Shown here piece by piece: positions 1-10,853 of a stretch of DNA of 64,000 nucleotides. Positions within the stretch are counted from its first letter, which is position 1; each line of letters starts with the position of its first letter. The notes under the pieces were generated by a model. That model saw only the letters and a list, made by a program, of their open reading frames with translations, made no database searches and was not told where the DNA came from. The stretch is from Epinephelus fuscoguttatus (Eukaryota; Chordata; Actinopteri; Perciformes; Serranidae). Where the stretch lies: assembly GCF_011397635.1 (NCBI RefSeq), contig NC_064769.1:40766033-40830032 (forward strand). The letters are read 5' to 3'. Both the position numbers and the translations under genes were made by a program.

Positions 1-1249
1 AAACTCCACTGGCATGAATCAACTTATCATAAAGCCAGTTTAGGTCAATTAAGTCTTTGAGGGTCCAGGACTTATGGCTTTGGGCGGAATTGGCCAGTTC
101 ACAGGGAACTCTGCCAATGTGTGTTTGTAACAAGGGGACACCCTCCACACAGCACTTACTGTGTGGAAAGACAATCTCTATGTCTAGAGTATTATCAGGG
201 AATTGTGTGTAGTTATTTTAGTCTGAGCATCACAGAGACCACCACGGGCCTGTGGGCCATGTCTATGATCTCTGCTTACAAGCACTGACTGTGGTACTCA
301 TGTATGGAGAGAACATAAAGGTGGCTCATGGTTCCCTTCTCCAAAGTGCTGCATGTTGTCACCCTCATGCCAACATCAGTGTAAGTGTTTCATGTCTTGA
401 GTTTATGGGTGTTAAAATGGCAGATGTTCAAAAAGGAGTTTGGTGTACGATATATGAAGAAGCATATGCATGGAGGACATGTTGTTCCTCTAAATGTATT
501 CAGACATGTGGCTTTGGATAAAAGCATCAGCCAAATAAATGGACATAAACATAAACATAAATGAGTGATAATGAAACCATAACCACAATACTTCAGACTG
601 GATGTCCAAGTAAAAATAAGAGATCTGACCAGCTCATTGACAGCAGTAATAAGTAGCTGCTGCATCACTGCACCAGACTACAGTATTGTAAGGAATACAG
701 ATATGTAGTGGTCATTTGTGTGTGGCAGTGCACCCATGTGAATGGCATAATTACTTCCAATTCTCATGTGAAATATACTTAACTTCACAGTGTTACAGAT
801 ACAGGGCCTACTACAGTTCAATAATAGTGTTAGCAGTTATCCATATTTGTATAGTTTATCCAGCTGACAGATAGAAATACATGTAGTGTGTAACTGTTTG
901 GTTTAAGACGCCTAACATCATTGTTTCACCACTATTATGTTAACAAGAAATGTTATTTTAGTGTGTTTTTGTAAGGAACAAATCATCTTTGCAACCATGG
1001 GTCTTTTTTGACCCACATGCATAAACTTGATGTAATGATTTAAAATCATTGTTTGTTCAGAAAATAAGAAAATAACAAAAATGATATTTGATAAATAAAA
1101 GCTACACTGAATGCTAAAATAAAGACCTCTCAGCAAATATAGCAAGGAAACACACATCTGTGTATGAAATCCCACAGGAAATGAATACGGGTCATTTTTG
1201 ACCCGTGATGCGTGTTAGAGGGGGTAAGCTTAGGTTGGGAGTTAAAGGG
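1..1249. other. No gene recognised
   Basis: No ORF here has splice context or a family resemblance. Two short palindromic motifs of the form GGGTC(N)TTTTTGACCC lie near 998-1013 and 1190-1205, and an ACATAA run lies near 543-560. These suggest old DNA-transposon sequence, but I cannot name a family. Confidence 0.5.
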
Positions 1250-2563
1250 TTAAAAAGTGTCCAGATTAACAATGGCTCAATGACCACCATACTATATTTG
1301 TCCCCTCGTCTAAACTTGAGTTAAACTAACAAGGAATAGAGGACAGACGAACACAGATTATCGAGACAGATACTGTAAAGAACAATGGCCCCAAATCTCA
1401 ATCACATGAGGAGGCTGAGGGTCGTTGTATTGGCAAAGAGAAGCTTTATAAGACCAAAACTGTAGGTCAGTCTGTTTGTGCTTATATTGTGTTGCCCTGG
1501 ACAAAAAGGACGGCGCTTGTGTTTGGCTGCTGGAGGCAGTGTGCCTGGGGGGCTGCCTGACCAGTAGATAGCTGTGTGGAGGGCCCAACAGCAGGCACGC
1601 ATGTCTAAGGTATAGACTCGTGATCCAGCAGGCCTGTTGTTGCTCTGCATTGCCTCTGTGTTGTTTTTGTTCCAAGCAAAACATAAAAAGTTTCTGGTCT
1701 TCGTTCTGTGAACTGGTTCAAAGCCTTGGCTTTAACTGTGCGTATAAATGAATAAATAGAATAGTAATTTGTTTGATGGTGTTCAGGCTTAGGTCCAGTG
1801 TTGGGCAAATCATTTGGAACAACAATGAAACTGTAAGTGTTTTGAACTGCTCTCACTTGTGCCCTCAGCAATACACCTACCAAAGTCAGAGTCTGTCAGC
1901 AGTTTGAGAGAGATGTGAGGAACACATGGAGACACACAGAGACACACATTCCTTGGATTCATAGATATAGAATAAAGATTCCATATTCTTTAATTTACCC
2001 ATGCAAACTTCACCACAAAACAAAGTGACAAACAATTTGAGCAGAAATAAACAGTGAAATAATGTAGACAGAAAATGATTTGAAATTCTTCCAAGTGTCC
2101 CACTGCCATTCATCTTTAGACATGTCATGTGATGTGTCTGTGATGATCTGTTTACAGTCTTGAGCCTGATGCAAATATCACTTCAAACTAGTAAAACTCA
2201 GCTGTTGACCATCACCATCAATTAACGTGTAAATATTTCCCTTCTTCTTTTCTTACATTTAAATCTATTACCATCAACAACATTGCAGAAGGACTCATTC
2301 TTACCATGGGGAATTTGCACCAGTGTATCAGCTGGTTGCTGCAAGTTTCCTGCATCTCTCAGTAAACTCACTAACTAAAATGTGCCTAATATGAATCACT
2401 AAAGCACACAGGACACACTCCTTTTTTCTTTGTATTAACTAATCTCAGACTGATCTTCATTCATAGATACATTTGTAATTTCTTCTGGTTTGCCTTCATA
2501 TCCCATGAGGCTCTGTATGCGCTCTGACATTATAATCAGCATTAGAAGAATTGCAAATTCACA
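1250..2563 (+). repeat. Segmental duplication, copy 1 (partner 7080-10815)
   Basis: Near-identical sequence recurs at 7080-7158 plus 9199-10815. Copy 2 carries a block of about 2 kb (7159-9198) and another of about 385 bp (9313-9697) that are absent here. Copy 2 abuts the 3' end of the minus-strand UBR/coiled-coil gene, so copy 1 is the downstream flank of a lost or moved paralogue. It ends at 2563, where LINE sequence begins. ORFs within it, for example at 1358-1883, are repeated in copy 2 only because the DNA is duplicated, and none shows coding features. Confidence 0.85.
2461..2523 (-). pseudogene. Relict of the terminal exon of the UBR/coiled-coil gene (copy 1)
   Basis: The minus-strand translation holds WDMKANQKKLQ followed by a stop. 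The intact gene ends with WDMRRNREKLLQ. The same relict lies at 10709-10771. It shows that the duplicated flank includes the tail of another paralogous exon. Only about 20 codons are visible, so homology rests on this motif and its position. Confidence 0.5.
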
Positions 2564-2596
2564 TAAGTTGCAGCCATTTTTAACTCTAGTCTGTTA

Positions 2597-3311
2597 TTCA
2601 TTCATTCATCTTCTAACCGCTTCATCCTCTTGAGGGTCGCGGGGGGGCTGGAGCCTATCCCAGCTGACACTGGGTGAGAGGCAGGGTTCACCCTGGACAG
2701 GTCACCAGACTATCACAGGGCTGACACATAGAGACAGACAAACATTCACACTCACATTCACACCTACGGACAATTTAGAGTCACCAATTAACCTGCATGT
2801 CTTTGGACTGTGGGAGGAAGCTGGAGCACCTGGAGGAAACCCACGCTGACACGGGGAGAACATGTCAGAGCACCTGGAGGAAACCCACGCTGACACAGGG
2901 AGAACATGTCAGAGCACCTGGAGGAAACCCACGCTGACACAGGGAGAACATGTCAGAGCACCTGGAGGAAACCCACGCTGACACAGGGAGAACATGTCGG
3001 AGCACCTGGAGGAAACCCACGCTGACACAGGGAGAACATGTGGGAGCACCTGGAGGAAACCCACGCTGACACAGGGAGAACATGTCAGAGCACCTGGAGG
3101 AAACCCACGCTGACATGGGGAGAACATGTGGGAGCACCTGGAGGAAACCCACGCTGACACAGGGAGAACATGTCAGAACACCTGGAGGAAACCCACACTG
3201 ACACAGGGAGAACATGCAAACTCCGCACAGAAGGGCTCCCACGCCCGGGATCGAACCGGCAACCCTCTTGCTGTGAGGCGACAGTGCTAACCACAACACC
3301 ACCGTGCCGCC
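2597..3311 (-). mobile_element. tRNA-derived SINE with internal 44-bp VNTR
   Basis: Read on the minus strand, the head at 3311 starts GGCGGCACGGTGG and has a polymerase III A box (TGGTTAGCACTG) and B box (GGTTCGATCCC). The tail at 2597 is a GAAT/ATGA-type simple repeat. A 13-bp target duplication, CTCTAG(T/C)CTGTTA, flanks it at 2584-2596 and 3312-3324. The target is the LINE ORF, whose frame continues across the insertion. Sister copies lie at 28020-29083 and from 63560 to the window end. Confidence 0.85.
2826..3221. repeat. 44-bp minisatellite, about 9 units, inside the SINE
   Basis: Units begin GCACCTGGAGGAAACCCACG at 44-bp spacing from 2826 to 3178. An ordinary copy of this SINE would have the segment once. 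Because 44 is not a multiple of three, all frames yield ORFs, which are not genes. Confidence 0.9.
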
Positions 3312-5559
3312 CTCTAGCCTGTTAATCAGCCCTAAACCTAAACTAGATTATAATTCATTTGAAAGCCTCGTTCTCAGTCTTTTACATCCGACCTGGAAAA
3401 CCTCGCAGCCACTTTTATTTGTTATAGTGTACTGTGCTCCTGGCCCGTATTCTGAATTTGTATCTGAATTCTCAGAGTTTTTATCCAGTTTAGTTCTTAA
3501 ATCAGATAAAGTTATTATTGTAGGCGATTTTAACATTCATGTCGACGTTGATAATGACTCCCTGGCTACCGCGTTTATCTCATTATTAGACTCCATTGGC
3601 TTCAGTCAGGGTGTACATGAACCCACTCACTGTTTTAACCATACCCTCGATCTAGTTCTGACGTATGGAATTGAAATTGATAATCTGAAAGTCTTTCCAC
3701 AGAATCCCTCGCTATCGGATCATTATCTGATTACTTTTGATTTCTTTTTACTCGATTACACGCCACTCAGCAACAGTTACTATACTAGATGTTTATCAGA
3801 TAGTGCTGTCGCAAAATTTAAGGAAATGATTACTCCGTCGTTAAATTCAATACCAAGTCCTTCAGTAACAGAGGTTTCCCGTGCCGACTTTAACCTCTCC
3901 CGAATTGATCATCTTGTCGATAGCGCCGTAGGCTCGCTGCGAACAACACTTGACTCTGTAGCTCCTCTTAAAAAGAAGTTAACAAAGCAAAGAAAGTTCG
4001 CTCCTTGGTATAACTCTCAAACCCATAAGTTAAAACAAATATCGCGAATATCACAACTGGAAGAATCTCGTTTAATCTGGACAGACAGTCTCAAAACGTA
4101 TAAGAGGGGCCTCTGCAATGCCAGAGCAAACTATTATTCAGCATTAATAGAAGACAATAAGAACAACCCCAGGTTTCTTTTCAGCACTGTAGCCAGGCTG
4201 ACTGAGAGTCAGAGCTCTATTGAGCCTTGTATTCCTTTAGCCCTTAGCAGTAATGATTTTATGAGCTTTTTTAATGACAAAATTCTAACTATTAGAGGCA
4301 AAATTCATGACCTCCTGCCCTCAGATAGTACTTATCTAGCCTCAAACACAGCTGTAAGACCTAATATATATTTAGATTGCTTCTCCCCAATTTCTCTTCA
4401 AGAATTGACCGCAGTGATTTCTTCATCTAAATCATCAACGTGTCTCTTAGACCCCATCCCAACTAGGCTACTTAAGGAGGTCTTTCCTTTAGTTAACACT
4501 CATATATTAGATATGATCAATATCCTTATTAACAGGCTATGTACCACAGTCTTTTAAGGTAGCTGTAATTAAACCTCTACTAAAAAAGCCCACCCTGGAT
4601 CCAGAGGTGTTAGCCAACTATAGACCAATATCTAATCTTCCCTTTATGTCAAAGATCCTTGAGAAAGTAGTCGCAGACCAGCTGTGTGATTTTCTCCATG
4701 ATAATAATCTATTTGAGGAATTTCAGTCAGGATTTAGAGTGCATCATAGCACTGAGACAGCACTAGTTAAAATTACAAATGACCTTCTGATTGCTTCAGA
4801 CAAAGGACTCGTCTCTGTACTTGTTTTATTAGATCTTAGTGCGGCGTTTGACACAATTGACCATCAAATTCTACTGCAGAGACTGGAACACTTAATTGGC
4901 CTAAAAGGTTCAGCACTAAGCTGGTTTAAATCTTATTTATCTGATCGTTTTCAGTTTGTTCACGTTCATAATGAATCGTCCTCACGTACCAAAGTTTGTT
5001 TTGGAGTTCTGCAAGGTTCTGTGCTTGGACCAATCCTATTTACTCTATATATGCTTCCTTTAGGTAACATCATTAGAAATCACTCTATAAATTTCCATTG
5101 TTATGCGGATGATACTCAGTTGTATTTATCGATGAAGCCAGAAGAAAGTAATCAATTAACTAAACTCCATAACTGCCTTAAAGACATAAAAACTTGGATG
5201 AGCACCAATTTCCTGATGTTAAATTCAGACAAAACTGAAGTTATTGTTCTTGGCCCCAAACAACTCAGAGACTCTTTATCTGATGACATAGTTTCTCTAG
5301 ATGGCATTGCTCTGGCCTCTAGCACTACCGTAAGAAAACTCGGAGTAATATTTGATCAAGATTTGTCTTTTAATTCTCATTTAAAACAAACCTCACGGAC
5401 TGCATTTTTTCATCTGGGTAATATTGTGAAAATTAGGTCTATCCTGACCCGAAAAGATGCAGAAAAATTGGTCCACGCTTTTGTTACCTCAAGGCTGGAT
5501 TACTGTAACTCTCTATTATCAGGTAGCTCTAGTAAGTCCTTAAAAACTCTCCAGCTAAT

Positions 5560-6770
5560 AAATCAAATCTTTCCAGATTTTGCCATTTTGAATTGGGTTG
5601 GTCTCTGTACGTGGGTTTCTGTTGATGTTTTTCCATAATTTCCAAAAGGTGTTTTCATTTATAGCTTTTTCAATTTTGTTGAGTTCTCCCTCCATATAAT
5701 GCATTTTTTTCACATGAAGGAGTCTTTTGTATTCTTTCAGAGCTTGGACATATTCAAGCCGTCCCATTGGGTCACTTGGGCTCCTGTGTTTTCTGTTTGA
5801 CAGTTTTGTCTGGATACAGCACATTCTTTATCAAACCATTTATCAAATCTATGTTTTCCCTTTCAGGCTGATACTGGGTGTTAAGAAAAGTATCCAGCAT
5901 GCTGTGAATTTGAGCAGAGTCTAGTGCAGCCATAAGGCAGCAGTGCTCTCCTCTGTCCATCTGTATCTCCTCGGCAGAGGAAACAGCCTCGGCTCAGGGT
6001 TTGGATTCACAGTGGTTGACAATGACTTTTTCAGAAATAGGGTTATTTGGCTATGGTCTGAAAAGGGCTGTTGTGGTGATACAGTGAATGCATTTATATA
6101 TTGTGGTTCAGTGTCGGTAATGGCATAATCTACAAGACTACTACCTAACACAGAGCATTGTGTGAGTCTGTCCAGAGAGTCTCCTCTGATTCTGCCATTA
6201 ACAATGTACAGACCCAAGCCTTTACACATATGTAGTACCTGTTTTGTTAACCATGCTGTCATAGCTTTGTCTTTGTGTGTTTATACAAGTCCGGTACAAA
6301 GGGGAATGTTTGAAGATATGTTTATTTCCTTCATAGTTAATGAAGTCTGGCTCTCTACCAGTTCTGGCATTAAGATCACCACATATTCAGACTGACCCTA
6401 AACTTTAGTAGAAGGACATTTCCTTCTGGAGTTCCTCAAAAACCTCCTCTGCATGACAGGGGGAGTTTGAGGGCGGAATATATATTGCACATAAATAGAC
6501 ATCTCTGTTGTTTTCCAGAACATTTGAGTGAATTTTAACCCAAATGTAATTTGTACCTTTTTTAACTGGTGAAATGTAATCTTTATATTCTCCTTTGTAC
6601 CATATGAGTAAACCACCTCTGCCATTCTTAGTATGGCTGTGTTTTACAGAGGATATCAGAAGTTCTATATGATTGTTTGGACAGTTAGATTGATTTTGGT
6701 TTTGAGTCCAGGTTTGAGGGCAGGGCTTCTCTCTCTTATCCCTTAAAACACTTTATCAGTCCAGCACCTC
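5560..6770 (-). pseudogene. Second-family LINE fragment, endonuclease region, inverted
   Basis: Three broken minus-strand frames read in order 6650-6400, 6262-5921 and 5824-5555. The first contains GLLIWYKGEY and YLCAIYIPPSNSP. The second contains GLYIVNGRIRGDSL and DHSQITLFLKK. The third contains RLEYVQALKEYKRLL and [12 protein letters not shown]. This order matches the apurinic endonuclease domain and linker of a fish non-LTR element different from the L2-like LINE. Frameshifts separate the blocks and no reverse transcriptase follows. It joins the other LINE tail to 5' at 5559/5560. Confidence 0.75.
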
Positions 6771-7079
6771 CCTGCTCCCTCCATAGTCTGCATATGAATT
6801 GCATCAGTAGCAGACGAGTGGCCCTGCAGCGTGCTGGTTGTAGAGGGCCGTCTGTTTGCTGCCTCATGTAATCACACTTTGAAGTCATTTGTTTGTTTGT
6901 TAATTTATTGACCTCTGGAGCTTCTCACCCATCAGCTGACACACGTCCCCTTCACCTGACCCTTTTCTTTACAAATAAACAGTTTTCTGTTATAGCTGTT
7001 GTAAATCAAAGTTTGTAGGTCTCTCTCTCTCTGATACCACAAATGTGTCATGATTGGTTCATCCAGCAGGTAAATACAT
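6771..7079. other. No gene recognised
   Basis: AT-rich sequence with a CTCTCTCTCTCT run near 7020. Nothing coding is seen. Confidence 0.4.
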
Positions 7080-7726
7080 TTTAAAAAGTGTCCAGATTAA
7101 CAATTGCTCAGTGACAACCAATGTTATATTTGTCCCCTCGTCTAAACTTGAGTTAAACTATGTAGTGAAGAACCCTAGGTGTGGGTAGTTGGTTCAGGGG
7201 TATCACCGAGTCCACTTCGGGGTGTCGGCCAGGACACCACTTTCAGCCAAATCTCCAGAGACTCAGTAAAGGCCAGTGACTGTGTCAGATCCTGTTTATT
7301 TCCTTCTTACATGCTGTTTGGTTCTGTGGTTCTAAACATAAGAATGACAAATAAATCATAAAGAAACCACTTAGCTCAGACTGAATGAACATAAAACAAC
7401 ATGAGCACCGGCACAATTACAGCTCTGAAACACATCCTAGCTAACCAGCCCACCCATAGATCGACACATATGAACACTCTCAGCACCAACACAACACTCC
7501 GCGTAACATCGCGCTGAATAACCGGCATAACGATCGGTATGAACACGGGCATATCACATGACACTCAGTACACTCGTCAGAGACGTAAGCTAGCAGTTAT
7601 AGATGAATTCGGCGAGTGATTTGTGTATGCCGCCATCTTGCGGCAGCGCCATTGCTGCAGTGTCATGTGTCAGTCATCAATTCATGATGCTGTCATTGTG
7701 AACTGACTCTCTACAGTGACAGCATC

Positions 7727-8191
7727 ATGAATAGCTGGATTGATGATGTTAGACAGTGGCCTCCTCCGCTAACTGATGAAGGTATCTTAAATGAGTACCG
7801 ATATTAATTTAGAAATTAATCATTTGTTTGAGCGTTAGGAAGGAAAGATTAGAGTAATAGGGAGATAACAGACTGTATCATTAAACACTGTGTAATATAA
7901 CGTTAGCATACGTTACGTGTGCTGACGTTAGCAAGCTAGCAGCGTGACATTTAATCATTATGGACAGGCTACGTGACTAAAAACAACAACAACACGTGTT
8001 TGTGTTTTGTTTTAGGTATTCAAGAATATTTTATTGATCGCCTGGCCTCTGATGACCAGAAAAACGGCAATTACAGGTCTCTGACTGAGGGTCAAAATTA
8101 CCTGAGCTCCGGATGGGTCAGGCAAATTTTACACCGCCTTTTAGACGACCATCACATCATATTGAAGGCGATCGCTTTCAATATGATGTGA
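7727..8191 (+). pseudogene. 5' exons of a transposon-type gene (YqaJ/SWIM-like element?)
   Basis: Exon 1 (7727-7781) starts [13 protein letters not shown] and ends in phase at a GTATCT donor. Exon 2 begins at 8016 after a TTTTGTTTTAG acceptor and reads GIQEYFIDRLAS, then YRSLTEGQNYLSSGWVRQIL. The 'SWIDDVxxWPP ... SLxxxNxxxSGWV' pattern recalls the start of fish transposon-derived proteins with SWIM/YqaJ domains. That assignment is from memory of the family pattern and is weak. The reading frame ends at 8189-8191, just inside the fold-back joint, so the gene is cut off. Confidence 0.45.
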
Positions 8192-8389
8192 TGGTCACGT
8201 AGCCTGTCCATAATGATTAAATGTCACGCTGCTAGCTTGCTAACATCAGCACACGTAACGTATGCTAACGTTATATTACACAGTGTTTAATGATACAGTC
8301 TGTTATCTCCCTATTACTCTAATCTTTCCTACTTATCGCTCAAACAAATGATTAATTTCTAAATTAATATCGGTGCTCATTTAAGATAC

Positions 8390-8441
8390 CTTCATCAGTT
8401 ACCGGAGGCCACTGTCTAACATCATCAATCCAGCTGTTCAT
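8390..8441 (-). pseudogene. Inverted duplicate of the same exon 1
   Basis: On the minus strand the exon again starts [13 protein letters not shown] and ends at a GTATCT donor. It is one codon shorter than the copy at 7727-7781. No partner exon follows on this strand except through the fold-back. Confidence 0.6.
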
Positions 8442-8466
8442 GATGCTGTCACTGTAGAGAGTCAGT

Positions 8467-8467
8467 C

Positions 8468-8538
<71 letters not shown>

Positions 8539-8564
8539 CATACATATATATATATATATGTATG

Positions 8565-8613
<49 letters not shown>
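8467..8613. repeat. TA/TATG microsatellite
   Basis: Almost uninterrupted TA with TATGTATG interruptions. It begins at the outer edge of the fold-back and ends at the THAP exon. Confidence 0.95.
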
Positions 8614-8615
<2 letters not shown>

Positions 8616-8725
8616 GGATCCTTCGGGAAACGGTGGAAGGCCAGGTGCGGGGTGTTCCACTGATAGTTGTTGCAGTTAATTGCACTACAGTGTTTTCTTT
8701 TACTTTTTTCTCCTCTCCTTGACAT
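8613..8725 (-). pseudogene. N-terminal THAP zinc-finger exon fragment
   Basis: From the ATG at 8725 the minus strand reads [18 protein letters not shown] and then FHRFPKDPD, followed by the TA repeat. The CxxxxC pair and the FPKDP signature define the first half of a THAP domain, a DNA-binding C2CH finger found in host factors and in P-element-like transposases. The CxxH half is absent here. A matching second half lies on the other strand at 35469-35650, in a different locus. No downstream coding exon is seen. Confidence 0.7.
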
Positions 8726-9198
8726 CTTGCATGTTGTCTGGGCGCAACAGTCCAAAATGGCGGCAGTGCCCCTAGTGGCTTCTGGCAAAAATTCAACGGA
8801 GCTTCGCTTCTTGGGGTACGTCCCAAGTCCCTTAAAATTACTGCTAACCACCTAACCTAGCCACTTTACCTAACTGTTTAGTCCCTCCCACTTAGAAAAA
8901 CATTTAAGGAGTCAGGAGTCAGGAGTGAGGATTGCTGATAAGAGACATGAGATGGCCTTACTCTGAAGCGTCATGTAAAGCGACATCCTTTTCTGGTGAC
9001 AGCGGCACAACTGGATCTGCTGCATAACGGAGCCAGTGTTTGGCGTACATCCCAAGTCCCATTATATTTGTTGATCAAAGCTGTGTGTGTGTGTGTGCGT
9101 GGTGTTATATCAACACGTGTGGTTCTGGACATGAGCAGCTGCACATTTAACAGCCACACATCACAGACAGTCCGCTGAACAACACAACGGGTTGGACG
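8726..9198. other. No gene; 5' flank of the THAP fragment and duplication junction
   Basis: A tandem GGAGTCAGGAGTCAGGAGTG lies near 8909 and a GT run near 9084-9098. No other coding signal is seen. Confidence 0.4.
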
Positions 9199-10708
9199 GA
9201 GGACAGACGAACACAGATTATCGAGACAGATACTGTAAAGAACAATGGCCCCAAATCTCAATCACATGAGGAGGCTGAGGGTCGTTGTATTGGCAAAGAG
9301 AAGCTTTATAATGTATTAAAGCAGGGGAGCAATTTTTGTATTGGAAAAACATTTTTTTCATTTATGATGCATTGTTCTCTCTCACATGAGCTTCCCTGAA
9401 AGGATGTTTTTCCCCTCAGTGCTTTCATAGTTTCATAGAAGGCAAATTGTTAGTCAGCTTTACCAGGGTTGCCAATAACTGTGGAGGTTTCTGTACAACA
9501 CCTCCATGGTGCTGACTCACCAGCCCTTATACCCCTCAGCTCCTGGAGAGGGCGACAAAGACACACACACAATAACGATCTACAGTCAAACAATCAACAC
9601 GTGGCGTCAAATTTCATCGTCACACCAAGAAAAAGGTGAAAAAGGGGTTGAGTGACGGGTACCAAAAGAAAGTGGCAAAAGAGCCCAAGAGCACTTTTAA
9701 GACCAGAACTGTAGGTCAGTCTGTTTGTGCTTATATTGTGTTGCCCTGGACAAAAAGGACGGCGCTTGTGTTTGGCTGCTGGAGGCAGTGTGCCTGGGGG
9801 GCTGCCTGACCAGTAGATAGCTGTGTGGAGGGCCCAACAGCAGGCACGCATGTCTAAGGTATAGACTCGTGATCCAGCAGGCCTGTTGTTGCTCTGCATT
9901 GCCTCTGTGTTGTTTTTGTTCCAAGCAAAACATAAAAAGTTTCTGGTCTTCGTTCTGTGAACTGGTTCAAAGCCTTGGCTTTAACTGTGCGTATAAATGA
10001 ATAAATAGAATAGTAATTTGTTTGATGGTGTTCAGGCTTAGGTCCAGTGTTGGGCAAATCATTTGGAACAACAATGAAACTGTAAGTGTTTTGAACTGCT
10101 CTCACTTGTGCCCTCAGCAATACACCTACCAAAGTCAGAGTCTGTCAGCAGTTTGAGAGAGATGTGAGGAACACATGGAGACACACAGAGACACACATTC
10201 ATGGATTCATAGATATAGAATAAAGATTCCATATTCTTTAATTTACCCATGCAAACTTCACCACAAAACAAAGTGACAAACAATTTGAGCAGAAATAAAC
10301 AGTGAAATAATGTAGACAGAAAATGATTTGAAATTCTTCCAAGTGTCCCACTGCCATTCATCTTTAGACATGTCATGTGATGTGTCTGTGATGATCTGTT
10401 TACAGTCTTGAGCCTGATGCAAATATCACTTCAAACTAGTAAAACTCAGCTGCTGACCATCACCATCAATTAACGTGTAAATATTTCCCTTCTTCTTTTC
10501 TTACATTTAAATCTATTACCATCAACAACATTGCAGAAGGACTCATTCTTACCATGGGGAATTTGCACCAGTGTATCAGCTGGTTGCTGCAAGTTTCCTG
10601 CATCTCTCAGTAAACTCACCAACTAAAATGTGCCTAATATGAATCACTAAAGCACACAGGACACACTCCTTTTTTCTTAGTATTAACTAATCTCAGACTG
10701 ATCTTCAT

Positions 10709-10771
10709 TCATAGATACATTTGTAATTTCTTCTGGTTTGCCTTCATATCCCATGAGGCTCTGTATGCGCT
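10709..10771 (-). pseudogene. Relict terminal exon (copy 2), just downstream of the intact gene
   Basis: The same WDMKANQKKLQ-stop reading as 2461-2523. It lies 83 bp beyond the stop codon of the intact gene, as if an older tandem copy of the last exon had decayed. Confidence 0.5.
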
Positions 10772-10853
10772 CTGACATTATAATCAGCATTAGAAGAATT
10801 GCAAATTCACATAGAAAAGAACTTTCTAGCAATCTCTGAGAAGGACCAACTCA

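Larger units (their letters stand above)
2564..5559 (+). mobile_element. L2-like LINE, 5'- and 3'-truncated, interrupted by a SINE
   Basis: This is a non-LTR retrotransposon ORF2. Reading starts in frame at 2567, is interrupted by the SINE at 2597-3311, and resumes at 3312. The endonuclease part shows GDFNIHVD near 3520-3545 and SDHYLITF near 3715-3740. The reverse transcriptase part (4607-5559) shows [12 protein letters not shown], then a [10 protein letters not shown] block and YADDTQLY. A 2-bp loss near 4521, seen against the sister copy at 54644-57262, shifts the frame, and the GVPQG proline is leucine here. The copy stops at 5559, where an unrelated inverted LINE begins. It is inactive. 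Confidence 0.9.
7703..8465. repeat. Large inverted repeat (fold-back), about 273-bp arms
   Basis: Arm 7703-7977 is the reverse complement of 8194-8465 with few differences. The spacer, 7978-8193, is 216 bp. A smaller perfect hairpin sits at the inner joint: 20-bp arms at 8147-8166 and 8177-8196 around a GCGATCGC core. A third short palindrome flanks the left arm (7680-7695 with 7717-7732). Each arm carries a copy of the same small coding exon. Confidence 0.9.
7080..10815 (+). repeat. Segmental duplication, copy 2 (partner 1250-2563)
   Basis: Segments 7080-7158, 9199-9312 and 9698-10815 match copy 1 almost base for base. The 7159-9198 block contains a fold-back, a TA microsatellite and a THAP exon. 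The last part runs into the 3' flank of the minus-strand gene at 10854. Confidence 0.85.

Noticed and set aside
1358..1883. Paired ORFs repeated at 9594-10132
   Set aside because: Identity reflects DNA duplication. No start context, splice signals or family resemblance.
8449..8851. Tyr-Ile rich ORFs over the TA repeat
   Set aside because: Microsatellite translation, except for the THAP part, which is annotated separately.
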